From: Acidobacteriota bacterium
GTDB lineage: Bacteria; Acidobacteriota; Terriglobia; Terriglobales; Acidobacteriaceae
Direction: 5' to 3'
Length of the DNA: 64,000 nt
NCBI GenBank assembly: GCA_016196065.1
Contig: JACPYL010000010.1
Span: 558,001-622,000, forward strand
Both the position numbers and the translations under genes were made by a program. Under the pieces are notes generated by a model that was not told the origin of the DNA, did not search any database, and saw nothing but the letters and a program-made list of their open reading frames with translations. This document shows, in pieces, positions 39,822 to 49,297 of the stretch. Numbering within the stretch: position 1 is the first letter of the stretch; each line of letters opens with the position of its first letter.

Positions 39822-42557
39822 CTACTTCTTCAACTCCGCCAACCAGTTCGTCACCAGTACCAGCGGCGTGGGAGCGCTTTCCGGGTAGGTGCTGAAGATC
39901 AGACGCTGGCCGTCGGGGGCGACATCGAAGGGATTGCCAACGGGGGCCACATAGTTCATTCGGAACATCGTACGGACCGGGTCTGAGGCAAACTCTTTGC
40001 CATTCGTATTGACGCTGGAGGCCTGAACGCTGATATCGATTCCGATGAACCATAATTCCTTGCTGTCGGCTCGCCACTGGGGGAAGGTGCCTCCATTTTG
40101 CGAGACCTGCCACCTTCCCTCGCCGCTGGGAAAATGGGTGACGTACACTTCTTCTCTTCCGGATTCGGTCGAACTGTAGGCGAGCCACCGTCCGTCGGGC
40201 GAGAGACGGAACTGAACGATACGACTCTGCGGAGATTGCGGTTGCACGACGGGAAAAGATTTCTTGTCCCCCGTCAAGGACAACGCCCAGATGGCCGCGT
40301 TGGTCGGACCGCTCTGCTCAATGTGGACCATGTATGTTCCGTCCGGCGACCACTGCGGCGAGAGAAGGGTGCGAGCAGCCGCGGAGGCGGACGGATCGCT
40401 TTGCAGGAGAACCTCCTCTTGGCCGCCGCCACTCGCCAGCCGCGCGCAGATCGTCGTCCCGCTCATGGCGGTCGAACCGAACTGTTTCACATACACGACG
40501 CGCTGCCCGTCGGTCGACCATGACGGCATCAGGTGAGTCGCACCGCCGAAAGTCAGGCGCGTGCGCGATCCTCGCGTCAAGTCGAGCACCCAGATATCGG
40601 CTTGCGGATCGCCCATGCTGACCGCCAGGCGTTTCCCGTCTGGAGAGATACGGCCACTTCCCTTGTAAAAATTTCGCTCTGCGACTTTGCTCAACTGTTT
40701 GCCGCTTCGGTCGAGCCAGAACAGATCGGTGCCCAGCGTTTTCGATCCTGGTTCATAGACCAGGAGGCCGTTCTCGCTGGCTGCAAAAGTGGTGTGCCAG
40801 GTTCCCGAGTCGTATTCCACCAGATTCGCGATCGGCGTCGGATCGCCGGAAACCACTCCCGTAGACGGATCGAATTTCTGCGCAAGCAATTGCGACTGCA
40901 GATGGTAGAGCAGATATCCCGAAGCGTACTGGGCATCGGAATCTGAATCCAGCACGTGCTTGTAGGAACCGTCCGCGAGCGAAGCGAAATAGATACCCTG
41001 TTCTGCGTTCCCGGAGTGATTCGTCGCGAAGAAAATAAAATGCTTGCCGTCGGGTAGGAATTTCGGCCAGCGGTGCGTCGTATGCTTGCCCGCTTCGAAT
41101 TTGGTGAGCCGCTGCGGCGTCCCGCCCGTAGCCGTGATTCGAAACAAGGAATCACGGTAGTCCGGCTCGTAGATGATGACGTTGTCCCGGTTCCATGACC
41201 CGCCTCGTGGGTTAGGCGCATCGGCGAGGTCGGTCACGGGTCCGCCGGCAGCCAGTACCTTCTTGAGGCGGCCATCCGCAAAAAATCCTATAAATTTTGA
41301 GTCGGCGGACCAGAAGGGGAAGGAAGCGCCGTCGGTGCCCTCCAATTTTTTCGGCGTCAGGTCGCTGAGCGACTGCACCCAGATCGCGTCGCGCTCCTTC
41401 TCATTGCGCGCGCAGAACGCCATCATGGTGCCATCCGAGGTGATCACCGGTGGTCCGGAAAAATCGCCGGTGAAGTCGAATCCTGTATTCGCCGGCGGAG
41501 GCAAAAACGAACGTATGGTCCGCGCTGGTTCAGGCTGCCGCAAACTTGCCCACACCAGCGCCGCAAGCAGCGCCACCACCACCGCAGCCCACGGCAGATG
41601 CTGCAGCCAACGCCGTCGTGAATCCACAACCGGCGCAGCACTCACTCCCGATCCGCTCGCTGCGATCCAGCGCAACTGGCGCGCAATGTCCGCGGCGTTC
41701 TGCCAGCGGGCTTCCGGATCCTTTGCCAGACAATCGTGCACGACGTGGTCCAACGACGCCGGAGCCATCGGTTGGACTTTGGTGACCAGTTCCGGTTCTT
41801 TCTCCAGGATCGCCGATGCTACCGAGATCTGACTCTTGCCCTCAAATGCGCGGCGGCCTGTCAGCATCTCGTAGAGCACGCACCCAAAGCTGAAAATGTC
41901 ACTGCGAGCATCCGCCTGCTGTCCCTGCAAAACTTCGGGAGCCATGAACTGGAACGTGCCCACAATCGATCCTTGCTGCGTCAGCGCTCCGGGCGGCGTG
42001 CCTAGAGCCGAGAGATTCATCGTCGGAGTCGATGGTGTCAGTTGTCCTTTGCCGGTGACGGGCTGTGTTCCCAGTAAGGCCACCGCCGGCTTGGCCAATC
42101 CAAAGTCCAGCAACTTAGCGCCCGAGGAGGTGAGCATAATGTTCCCCGGCTTGAGATCACGATGGACAATCCCCGCCCGATGCGCCTTGTCCAATGCCTC
42201 GCAAATCTGCTCGCCGCACTCCAGTGCCAGCTTCAGCGGCAGCGGCCCCTTCTGTAGTCGAGCGTCCAGAGTCTCGCCCTGAATGTGCTCCATCACCAGA
42301 AAGGACATTCCGTCCGAATTTCCGATGTCGTGCAACACGCAAATGTTGGGATGGTTGAGCGACGAAATGGTGCGAGCTTCACGCTCGAAACGCTGTCGCG
42401 CTTCAGGATCGTCGGCCAGATGAGCGGGAAGAATCTTGATGGCGACTGCTCGGTCCAGGCGAGTGTCGAGCGCGCGATACACCTCGCCCATGCCACCCGC
42501 TCCCAGCGGGGACTGAATTTCGTACGGACCTAGCTTTGTGCCCGAGGTAAGTGACAT
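39822..42557 (-). CDS. Ser/Thr kinase with TolB-like WD/PD40 repeats
   Basis: A 911-residue protein starting at the ATG at 42557 (MSLTSGTKLGPYEI); four extra residues in the longer frame are unlikely. Residues 14-310 are a complete kinase: GAGGMGEVY loop, VAIK lysine, HRDLKPGN, DFGLAK, GTFQFMAPEVLQG. An insertion of about 45 residues lies between DFG and the activation-loop end (rich in Thr/Pro/Gly). A transmembrane helix sits near 328-348 (LPWAAVVVALLAALVWAS). The rest is a periplasmic TolB-like propeller with repeated PD40 units (PVITSDGTMMAF, FPFWSADSKFIGFF, GRISPDGKRLAVSM, SPQWSPDGTYMVH, FRLSPDGRWLAYSS). Such kinases probably read an external signal. Confidence 0.92.
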   Translation of the reverse strand: MSLTSGTKLGPYEIQSPLGAGGMGEVYRALDTRLDRAVAIKILPAHLADDPEARQRFEREARTISSLNHPNICVLHDIGNSDGMSFLVMEHIQGETLDARLQKGPLPLKLALECGEQICEALDKAHRAGIVHRDLKPGNIMLTSSGAKLLDFGLAKPAVALLGTQPVTGKGQLTPSTPTMNLSALGTPPGALTQQGSIVGTFQFMAPEVLQGQQADARSDIFSFGCVLYEMLTGRRAFEGKSQISVASAILEKEPELVTKVQPMAPASLDHVVHDCLAKDPEARWQNAADIARQLRWIAASGSGVSAAPVVDSRRRWLQHLPWAAVVVALLAALVWASLRQPEPARTIRSFLPPPANTGFDFTGDFSGPPVITSDGTMMAFCARNEKERDAIWVQSLSDLTPKKLEGTDGASFPFWSADSKFIGFFADGRLKKVLAAGGPVTDLADAPNPRGGSWNRDNVIIYEPDYRDSLFRITATGGTPQRLTKFEAGKHTTHRWPKFLPDGKHFIFFATNHSGNAEQGIYFASLADGSYKHVLDSDSDAQYASGYLLYHLQSQLLAQKFDPSTGVVSGDPTPIANLVEYDSGTWHTTFAASENGLLVYEPGSKTLGTDLFWLDRSGKQLSKVAERNFYKGSGRISPDGKRLAVSMGDPQADIWVLDLTRGSRTRLTFGGATHLMPSWSTDGQRVVYVKQFGSTAMSGTTICARLASGGGQEEVLLQSDPSASAAARTLLSPQWSPDGTYMVHIEQSGPTNAAIWALSLTGDKKSFPVVQPQSPQSRIVQFRLSPDGRWLAYSSTESGREEVYVTHFPSGEGRWQVSQNGGTFPQWRADSKELWFIGIDISVQASSVNTNGKEFASDPVRTMFRMNYVAPVGNPFDVAPDGQRLIFSTYPESAPTPLVLVTNWLAELKK

Positions 42558-42924
42558 CCGTGCGCGCAATTATATAGGCAAGCCGGAACGCCGCGTCGCC
42601 CTCGAACGCTTTGCATTCAACGAACTTAGCGCGGGTGCTTCGCCCGCCGTCGTCAACGGCGCACCTGGATCACAACTGAGTGTGACCTTCAACATCGGCC
42701 CAGCGCATTTGATGAGCGTACAATTGTTGTAGTTTTTGACAACAGGAGGAAGTTCTGGCTGAACGTGTAGCAAGCGCAGCCGGAATAGCCGATATTCTTG
42801 TTCCGCGTATCTCTTGCCGCGCAGTGTAGTCCGGCCTGGCCGGATCGACCCTTTCGTTTCCCAGTAATTCATCTGTTTCCGGTAGCATTCTTAGCAGGAC
42901 AATTTATATCCACCGGAGTCCTAC
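42558..42924. other. Divergent spacer upstream of the carboxyltransferase operon
   Basis: About 367 bases between divergent genes, with no supportable ORF. It must contain the operon promoter; CAGGACAATTTATATCCACC just before the first gene is an AT-rich element that could include a -10 box. No riboswitch is recognised. Confidence 0.5.
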
Positions 42925-44433
42925 ATGGCTCGCTTGATCGAAGTCACAGAATTAGCCCTCCGAGATGCCCATCAGAGTCTCCTGGCCACCCGCATGGCGA
43001 TGGAAGACATGGTCCCAGTTTGCGAAGACCTCGACAACGCCGGATATTGGTCGCTGGAATGTTGGGGCGGCGCCACCTACGACGCCTGCATTCGCTTCCT
43101 GAATGAAGATCCATGGGAGCGACTGCGCAGCTTCCGCAAGTTGCTTCCTAAGAGCCGCCTACAGATGTTGCTGCGCGGCCAGAACCTGCTCGGCTACCGC
43201 CATTATGAAGATGGAGTGGTCGAGCGCTTCGTCGACAAAGCCGCGACCAACGGGATGGATGTCTTCCGTGTCTTCGATGCTTTAAACGATCTGCGCAACC
43301 TCGAAGTCAGCATTAAAGCCGTGCGCAAGACCGGGAAACATGCCCAAGGCACGATCTGCTACACCACCAGCCCGCTGCACACCGTCGCCGCGTTCATCGA
43401 AATGGCGCAGCGCCTCAAGGAAATGGGTTGCGATTCCATCTGTATTAAGGACATGGCTGGACTTCTCAAGCCCCAACCTGCCTACGACCTGGTGAAGGGA
43501 ATCAAGGAGAAATGCGGCCGCGAAACGTTGGTTCATGTTCACGCGCACGCCACCACCGGCGTCACGCTCGTGTCGCTCATCAAAGCGATCGAAGCGGGTT
43601 GCGACATGGTGGATACCGCGATTAGTTCCATGTCGCTTGGTCCGGGACACAATCCGACCGAGAGTTTCGTCGAGTGCCTGGAAGGAACCGAGTTCAAGAC
43701 GCGCCTCGACATGGACCGCATCTTGCGCGTGAAAAAACACTTTGCCACGATCCGCCCGCGCTATCGCGAATTCCTCAGCGACTTCACCGGCGTCGAGACG
43801 GAAATCTTCAAGAGCCAGATTCCCGGCGGCATGATTTCCAACATGGAGAGCCAACTCAAAGGCCAGGGCGCAGGCGACCGCCTGGAGGAAGTGCTGCTCG
43901 AAGTGCCCAACGTCAGAAAAGACGCGGGCTATCCGCCACTTGTCACGCCCTCCAGCCAGATCGTCGGTTCACAGGCGGTGTTCAACGTCCTGATGGGCAA
44001 GTACAAGGTCCTCACCGGAGAGTTCGACGACCTCATCCTCGGTTATTACGGCAGCACGCTCGGTGAAAAGAATCCTGAAGTGTTAAAGCGCGCTGAAGAG
44101 CATGCCAAGAAGCCTGCCATCACGTGTCGGCCCGCCGACCTGCTCAAGCCGGAATGGGATCACCTTCGTGAAAGTGCGGTGGCTCTCGAAGGAAATAACG
44201 GCAGCGACGAAGATGTCCTCACCTTCGCAATGTTTCCGCAAGTCGCGCCGAAGTTTTTCAAGTCCCGTAAAGATGGTGCGAAGAATCTCGGCAAAGACCC
44301 TGCCAAGAAAACAGCGCCTGCCTCCGACGCGAAGTCAACGTCGCCGGGCGGCGCGAAGCCACTCGAAGGCAGCATCCACTACGTCGTCACCTTGAACGGA
44401 AAAGAGCATCAAGTGACGGTTGCAGGCAAGTAA
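42925..44433 (+). CDS. Carboxyltransferase 5S-type subunit
   Basis: A 502-residue cytoplasmic enzyme of the pyruvate/oxaloacetate carboxyltransferase alpha family. It has the DRE-TIM-type start EVTELALRDAHQSLLATRM (metal Asp after ALR), WGGATYDACIRF, IKDMAGLLKP, and HVHAHATTGV with the two metal histidines. PGGMISNM and the Gln/Gly-rich QLKGQGAGDR follow. The C-terminal 90 residues include a Lys/Ala/Pro linker and a final strand (GSIHYVVTLNGKEHQVTV) resembling the start of a BCCP domain without a biotinyl lysine. With the three following genes it should form a transcarboxylase moving CO2 from methylmalonyl-CoA to pyruvate or the reverse (propionate metabolism); this is family knowledge. Confidence 0.9.
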   Translation: MARLIEVTELALRDAHQSLLATRMAMEDMVPVCEDLDNAGYWSLECWGGATYDACIRFLNEDPWERLRSFRKLLPKSRLQMLLRGQNLLGYRHYEDGVVERFVDKAATNGMDVFRVFDALNDLRNLEVSIKAVRKTGKHAQGTICYTTSPLHTVAAFIEMAQRLKEMGCDSICIKDMAGLLKPQPAYDLVKGIKEKCGRETLVHVHAHATTGVTLVSLIKAIEAGCDMVDTAISSMSLGPGHNPTESFVECLEGTEFKTRLDMDRILRVKKHFATIRPRYREFLSDFTGVETEIFKSQIPGGMISNMESQLKGQGAGDRLEEVLLEVPNVRKDAGYPPLVTPSSQIVGSQAVFNVLMGKYKVLTGEFDDLILGYYGSTLGEKNPEVLKRAEEHAKKPAITCRPADLLKPEWDHLRESAVALEGNNGSDEDVLTFAMFPQVAPKFFKSRKDGAKNLGKDPAKKTAPASDAKSTSPGGAKPLEGSIHYVVTLNGKEHQVTVAGK

Positions 44434-44472
44434 TCCAGCCAGGAAGATGTGCTAGCCAGATAGGAGAACGAG

Positions 44473-46098
44473 ATGGCCACAAAGACTCCAACCGCCAAAG
44501 AGCCAAACGTGAAGGAAGCAGCCGCGAAGCCACCGGTTGCACCGGGAAAACCAAAAACCATGGAGTCCATGGTTGACGAGTTGCGCAGCAAGCGCAGTCA
44601 CCTCCACCTCGGCGGTGGCCAGGAGCGTGTCGATAAACAGCACGCTGCCGGGAAACTGACGGCGCGGGAACGCATTGAACGCCTCGCTGATACGGGCAGC
44701 TTTCAGGAGTTCGGCCTATTCGCCAAGCATCGCGCGATTTACTTTGGCATGGCAGATAAAGAAATGCCGGCTGACGGCGCTCTTACCGGAGCCGCAACCA
44801 TCGATGGCCGTCTCGTCCACATGGCCAGCCAGGATTTCACAGTCGCCGGCGGCGCCGCTGGAGAGGTTCACAGCGACAAGATCGCCGACCTGATGAAGGT
44901 GTCGCTCAAAACTGGTAGCCCGTTCGTCTTCATTAACGACTCCGGTGGCGCCCGTGTTCAGGAAGGAATCGACAGCCTCGCCGCCTATGGCCGCGTCTTT
45001 TACAACAACGTCATGCTCTCCGGAACCGTCCCGCAGATTTCTTTGATCTGTGGTCCGTGCGCCGGTGGCGCAGCGTACAGTCCCGCACTCACCGACTTCA
45101 TCATTCAGACTCGCCAGGCCCAGATGTTTATCACCGGACCGCAAGTCATCAAGCAAGTCACAGGAGAAACTGTTACTGCTGAAGAACTCGGTGGTCCCGA
45201 ATCGCAGATGAATAATGCCGGTGTCGTTCATCTGATCGCGCAAAACGACGACGAAGCCGTGATGATGTGCCGCCGCCTCCTTAGCTTCATGCCGTCGAAC
45301 AACCTCGAAGACCCGCCCCGTGCGCCCTTTGACCTCCCCCTTCAGGAGGATCCGGAATTCAGCCGCATCGTTCCGGTGGAAACCAAGATGGCATACGATG
45401 TCCGCAAGGTCATCCAACGCGTAGCGGACTACGAGGACTTTCTCGAAATCCAACCCGGTTTCGCTCCCAACATCGTCATCGGATTCGCCCGCTTACAGGG
45501 ACGTCCAATTGGAGTCGTCGCCAATCAGCCGTGCGCTCTCGCGGGCGCGCTGGACATCAATGCGTCGGATAAGGCGGCGCGCTTCATCCGTTTCTGCAAC
45601 GCCTTCAACATCCCGCTCGTTACGTTCGTGGATGTTCCCGGTTTCCTCCCCGGCGTGCAACAGGAATACGGCGGCATCATTCGCCACGGCGCGAAGATGC
45701 TCTTCGCTTACGCAGCCGCCACGGTTCCGAAACTTACGCTGGTTTTGCGGAAAGCCTACGGCGGTTCCTATCTCGCGATGTGCAGTCGCGATATGGGCGC
45801 CGATCGCGTGGTCGCCTGGCCCACCGCCGAGATTGCCGTCATGGGAGCGGAAGGCGCCGCCGAAATCGTTTTCCGCCGCGAGATCGATGCGGCTCCCGAC
45901 AAAGCAGGGAAACGCAGGGAATTGATCCAGCAATATCGCGACACATTCTCCAATCCGTACGTAGCCGCTGGCCGCCGGTTGATTGACGACATCATCGAAC
46001 CTGCGCAAACGCGGATGTATCTGGCGCAAGCGCTCGAAGCCCTGCACGCGAAGAGGGAACTCCGTCCACCGAAAAAACACGGACTGATTCCGCTCTAA
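44473..46098 (+). CDS. Carboxyltransferase 12S/propionyl-CoA carboxylase beta-type subunit
   Basis: A 541-residue protein starting 39 bases past the 5S stop, with AGGAG before the ATG. After a short Ala/Pro/Lys-rich extension comes the canonical acyl-CoA carboxyltransferase fold. It has GGGQERVDKQHAAGKLTARERI, MASQDFTVAGGAAGEVHSDKI, FINDSGGARVQEGIDSL, ISLICGPCAGGAAYSPALTDF and VDVPGFLPGVQQEYGGIIRHGAKML. GGSYLAMCSRDMGADRVVAWP and GAEGAAEIVF lie near the end. Both crotonase-like oxyanion loops are intact. It catalyses CoA-ester carboxyl transfer (methylmalonyl-CoA or propionyl-CoA). Confidence 0.93.
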   Translation: MATKTPTAKEPNVKEAAAKPPVAPGKPKTMESMVDELRSKRSHLHLGGGQERVDKQHAAGKLTARERIERLADTGSFQEFGLFAKHRAIYFGMADKEMPADGALTGAATIDGRLVHMASQDFTVAGGAAGEVHSDKIADLMKVSLKTGSPFVFINDSGGARVQEGIDSLAAYGRVFYNNVMLSGTVPQISLICGPCAGGAAYSPALTDFIIQTRQAQMFITGPQVIKQVTGETVTAEELGGPESQMNNAGVVHLIAQNDDEAVMMCRRLLSFMPSNNLEDPPRAPFDLPLQEDPEFSRIVPVETKMAYDVRKVIQRVADYEDFLEIQPGFAPNIVIGFARLQGRPIGVVANQPCALAGALDINASDKAARFIRFCNAFNIPLVTFVDVPGFLPGVQQEYGGIIRHGAKMLFAYAAATVPKLTLVLRKAYGGSYLAMCSRDMGADRVVAWPTAEIAVMGAEGAAEIVFRREIDAAPDKAGKRRELIQQYRDTFSNPYVAAGRRLIDDIIEPAQTRMYLAQALEALHAKRELRPPKKHGLIPL

Positions 46099-46171
46099 AC
46101 CATGGAGGGAGCTGAAGAAGATTCTTCGGTATGAAGCTGTTTGAGGACCGGAAAGTTTAGTCACGGAGCAA

Positions 46172-46184
46172 GTCCCGGAGGGAC
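46172..46184. repeat. GTCCCGGAGGGAC palindrome
   Basis: A 13-base near-palindrome in the short gap before the small membrane-subunit gene. The same word occurs at 48613-48625 and, reversed, at 48733-48745. Confidence 0.55.
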
Positions 46185-46212
46185 GGCCGACATTGGACGC
46201 GAGGATTGACGC

Positions 46213-46653
46213 ATGGCACTGATCGTTCTAACTTTCCTATTCGTCGTTGCGCTCGGTCTCCTTGCTACCGGGGTATTCCTGGTGTGGCTCAAAGCGGATC
46301 GCGCCGCCGATCAGCAGCAAACAACCGCGCAACAGGTGCAGCAACTCACCAGTACGGTCCGCGCACTCGAATCGCAGATCGCGCAACTGGTCAAGGCTTC
46401 GAGTCCCGCCCCATCCCAAGTCTCTTCGATTGCAGTTGCTCCGCCACCGGTTGTGGCCCCGGCGCCTGCCGCAGCACCCGAAGAAGAAATTACGCCCGAA
46501 CTCTTAGTTGTGATGGCGGCGGCTGTCACGGTGTTTCTCGGCAAGACAGTGCGTATCCGCTCCGCCAAGCGGTTGCAGTCCCCGTACGAAATCGTGAACC
46601 CGTGGGCGCAACAAGGACGCGTCTTCGTGCAAGCGTCTCATAACCTGCGTTAG
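46213..46653 (+). CDS. Small membrane subunit, OadG/decarboxylase-delta-like
   Basis: A 146-residue protein with an N-terminal transmembrane helix (residues 2-25, ALIVLTFLFVVALGLLATGVFLVW). A Gln-rich helical segment (QQQTTAQQVQQLTSTVRALE) and a long Ala/Pro linker follow, then a second helical part (ITPELLVVMAAAVTVFLGKT, ending KRLQSPYEIVNPWAQQGRVFVQASHNLR, given in pieces). In Na+-pumping decarboxylases a protein of this plan anchors the complex to the membrane and binds the carboxyltransferase. Here no beta (pump) subunit follows, so it may tether the transcarboxylase. Its place between the 12S and BCCP genes supports this. Confidence 0.65.
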   Translation: MALIVLTFLFVVALGLLATGVFLVWLKADRAADQQQTTAQQVQQLTSTVRALESQIAQLVKASSPAPSQVSSIAVAPPPVVAPAPAAAPEEEITPELLVVMAAAVTVFLGKTVRIRSAKRLQSPYEIVNPWAQQGRVFVQASHNLR

Positions 46654-46675
46654 CTCGCGAGGAAAGGAATCATGC

Positions 46676-47071
46676 TTGAAACTGCAAATCGGGATTGACG
46701 GCAAGAACTACGAAATCGAAGTTGAAGTCATCGAGGATGACGCGGTTGCCCGCCATCCGCAACATGGCCCCTACACGCCTATCGCTGCGACCATCCAGTC
46801 TTCGCCTGCGCCGCAAGCGAAAACGCAACCGGAAGTGTCCGAAGCGAATGTCAACGAAGCAAAAGTCTGCCGCAGTCCGGTCGCCGGCTTGGTCATCAAG
46901 GTCAACGTGAAGCCGGGGGACGTACTGGAAACCAATCAATTGATCATGGTGCTCGAAGCCATGAAGATGGAGACCAACGTGACCGCGGCGGTGTCGGGGA
47001 AGGTGAAGAGCGTCCGTGTGCAAGCTGGAGACGCCGTTAAGACCAATCAGATCCTCGCCGAATTTGAGTAA
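46676..47071 (+). CDS. Biotin carboxyl carrier protein (1.3S-type)
   Basis: A 131-residue protein starting at a TTG (46676) preceded by GAGGAAAGG. The ATG four bases earlier would stop after eight codons. Residues 1-20 form a strand pair (LQIGIDGKNYEIEVEVIEDD). A Pro/Ala linker follows, and residues 62-131 form the biotinyl domain (VCRSPVAGLVIKVNVKPGD, VLEAMKMETNV). The biotin-accepting Lys is that of EAMKM. It carries carboxybiotin between the 5S and 12S subunits. It is the last gene of the operon, 22 bases after the membrane-subunit stop. Confidence 0.93.
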   Translation: MKLQIGIDGKNYEIEVEVIEDDAVARHPQHGPYTPIAATIQSSPAPQAKTQPEVSEANVNEAKVCRSPVAGLVIKVNVKPGDVLETNQLIMVLEAMKMETNVTAAVSGKVKSVRVQAGDAVKTNQILAEFE

Positions 47072-47104
47072 TCAAGGAGTACTCCTCGGGCGCCGGCTAC
47101 CGGC

Positions 47105-48514
47105 TTATTCCGCCGCCATCACCTGATATTGCTCGATCTTTCCATCCGGCAAGGTCCTCTGCCAGACCTGCAGATTCTGTTTCGCGAACTTCACTGTAAA
47201 CAGACGGAAAGTCATGCCACCCCGTTCACTGCGTCGCCCTTGCGTAAAAGACTGCACAGCTCCCAGCGGAGCAAATCCCGTCGCCAGATCTTTCAACGCC
47301 TGCTCGGAAAAATAAGCATTGGCGTTGTCGCTGAATAGCCCACGGTTGATCTTTCCATTTTGCAGACCTTCGAAAATGGCGCGCGCCTGTGCTTCGTCCT
47401 TGCTGGTGTCGTCCTGAGCAAAGAGCAGCGGCGCAACTTTCTGCGCGATATCCCCGCAAGCATCGACCGCATCTTGATTGGTCAGCACAACCACGGCAAC
47501 GCGGTCATCCGGAAAAACGAAATTGGAAGACGTGAATCCCGAGACCTCACCGCCGTGTTCCAATGTGCGCCGCGAAAACTGGCGCTGGATTCCGATACCC
47601 AGGCCGTAATTCGTCGCCATCCCATTCTTCAGTACGAGCGACGTCTCGAGTTCACGATAGGAAGCCGGCTTGAGCAGCGCTTGATTGATGATGCTGATGT
47701 CCCACTTCGCCAGATCCTCGGCCGGCATCGCGAGCTCTCCCGCGGCAAACAGCCAACCCTGTCCTTCTTTCGGAGCGATGCGCAGCGGGCCCAGCCCATA
47801 GCGCGTGTACCCGGTTGCGTCGGTTTCATTCAACCGTTGCTGGTCGATGTTCATCACACTCTTCATCGCGAGCGGTTCAAAAATATTCTTGCTGAGAAAC
47901 TTCAGCAGTGGCGTCCCACTCGCCCGTTCCACAATCATGCCAGCCACGACGTAGCCCGTATTGCTGTATTGCCACTGCGTGCCCGGATCGAAGTCGAGCG
48001 GTTTGCGAGCCCACAGATCGAGAATCTTGTTGGCAGAAATCGGCTGCAGCATGAATGGCGGCACATAATCCTGCGGCCAGTAGTCCTGATACCCCGACGT
48101 ATGCGACAGCACTTGCCGGATCGTCACTTCCTTCGCGCGCGTCAAATCCGGAATAAACCGCGCCACCGGATCGTCCAGCGAGAGCTTCCCCTGTTCTGCC
48201 AGCATGAGGATTGCAGTCGCCGTGAACTGCTTGCTCACCGACCCGATGCTGTACCGCATGCTGGACTTCGCCGCCACACGCGGCTCAAGCCGGGCATCGC
48301 CATACGCCTGGAGATACGTGATCTTTCCATCTTGCACCACTGCCACCGAAGCACTGGGCACGCCGGTTGCGGACAAAACTTGCTGCGCCGTTGCATCGAT
48401 CTTGGCGCGAATTTCCGGCGCAAGCGTGGACCCTGTTTGCGCTACCGCCAGTGAAGTACACAGCAACAGGAAAACAAGCGCGAAATGATTGCGAACGGAA
48501 TTGGATATCGACAT
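47105..48514 (-). CDS. Secreted beta-lactamase-fold serine hydrolase
   Basis: I start it at the ATG at 48514, which opens a signal peptide (SVRNHFALVFLLLCTSLAVAQ), giving 469 residues; the longer frame reads through a palindromic repeat region. Penicillin-binding-protein-like motifs are all present: SxxK in SIGSVSKQFT, YxN in YSNTGY, and HGG in LEHGGEVSG. Other family markers include VLSHTSGYQDYWP and GLGIGIQRQF. About the last 110 residues form an extra domain with EALKDLATGF-like helices and strands (abbreviated). Such class C-like enzymes are esterases or D,D-peptidases; the substrate is not given by sequence. Confidence 0.9.
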   Translation of the reverse strand: MSISNSVRNHFALVFLLLCTSLAVAQTGSTLAPEIRAKIDATAQQVLSATGVPSASVAVVQDGKITYLQAYGDARLEPRVAAKSSMRYSIGSVSKQFTATAILMLAEQGKLSLDDPVARFIPDLTRAKEVTIRQVLSHTSGYQDYWPQDYVPPFMLQPISANKILDLWARKPLDFDPGTQWQYSNTGYVVAGMIVERASGTPLLKFLSKNIFEPLAMKSVMNIDQQRLNETDATGYTRYGLGPLRIAPKEGQGWLFAAGELAMPAEDLAKWDISIINQALLKPASYRELETSLVLKNGMATNYGLGIGIQRQFSRRTLEHGGEVSGFTSSNFVFPDDRVAVVVLTNQDAVDACGDIAQKVAPLLFAQDDTSKDEAQARAIFEGLQNGKINRGLFSDNANAYFSEQALKDLATGFAPLGAVQSFTQGRRSERGGMTFRLFTVKFAKQNLQVWQRTLPDGKIEQYQVMAAE

Positions 48515-48612
48515 CAGTGATCTCCCGTAGTTGATTTCGCGGTGAGTGTAACACGCGGATTCAGTGGATCCAGTTGCTACGACGTTGTACACAGGGCGAC
48601 GGCCTAATGAAT

Positions 48613-48745
48613 GTCCCGGAGGGACTTCCGATAATAGCCCGCCAGTTTTACTGGCGGGTTTGCAAAGGAAGGAAGGTGCAAGTGCCGGAGGCACGACTGA
48701 ACGCGCACTCCGAACGCCGGCTATTTTCAGGCGTCCCTCCGGGAC
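48613..48745. repeat. Cluster of GC-rich palindromes
   Basis: GTCCCGGAGGGAC (48613) and its reverse complement (48733) bracket the cluster. Between them lie a hairpin CCCGCCAG / CTGGCGGG (48638-48658, followed by TT) and GTGCCGGAGGCAC (48682). This looks like a REP-type extragenic element. Confidence 0.65.
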
Positions 48746-48761
48746 TGCGAATCCGATCGTT

Positions 48762-49292
48762 CTACGGTCGAATCTCAATCGGTGTCCCGTCCACCACCAG
48801 CGTCCATATCTCGTCCATCTCGGAATCCGTCACCGCGATGCATCCGTCCGTCCAATCCACCAGTCGATGAGCCGCTCCCACCGCGCCTGTCCCATTGGGT
48901 AGTCCGTGGATCATGATGTCCCCGCCCGGCGACACTCCCTTTTTTTCTGCATTGTGCCGGTCCCGCTCATTGGGATACGAGACATGAATGGACCGATAAA
49001 ACTTGCTCTTGGGATTTCGCCGATCGAGCACGTAGTGACCCTCAGGAGTTTTGTGGTCTCCCTGCTGTTCTTTCGCGCCCACCGGGACGCCGCCCAGCGC
49101 CACCTTATACGAGCGGATCAACTTGCCATGCGCCAGCAGGTTCAAAGTTCTCTCGCTTTTCAGAACCACAACCGCATCGACCTTCTTTTCCGTACTCAGG
49201 CTCATCGAGTGTTCCGCAGCCAGCATCCCAATCAGCAACATCGCAATCATGCTGCGAGTATGGTTGTTCTCATTCCAGAATGCTAGCCTCAA
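48762..49292 (-). CDS. L,D-transpeptidase (YkuD family)
   Basis: A 176-residue exported protein. The YkuD fold shows VVVLKSERTLNLL, YKVALGGVPVGAKEQQGDHK, TPEGHYVLDRR, IMIHGLPNG, and the catalytic motif DWTDGCIAV with the Cys nucleophile. Such enzymes form 3-3 peptidoglycan crosslinks or attach proteins. The frame opens at 49292; an ATG at 49250 (IAMLLIGMLAAEHSMS) begins more cleanly with the signal peptide and may be the real start. It is divergent from the M23 peptidase, another cell-wall enzyme, and they probably share a promoter region. Confidence 0.9.
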   Translation of the reverse strand: MRLAFWNENNHTRSMIAMLLIGMLAAEHSMSLSTEKKVDAVVVLKSERTLNLLAHGKLIRSYKVALGGVPVGAKEQQGDHKTPEGHYVLDRRNPKSKFYRSIHVSYPNERDRHNAEKKGVSPGGDIMIHGLPNGTGAVGAAHRLVDWTDGCIAVTDSEMDEIWTLVVDGTPIEIRP

Positions 49293-49297
49293 TTGAG

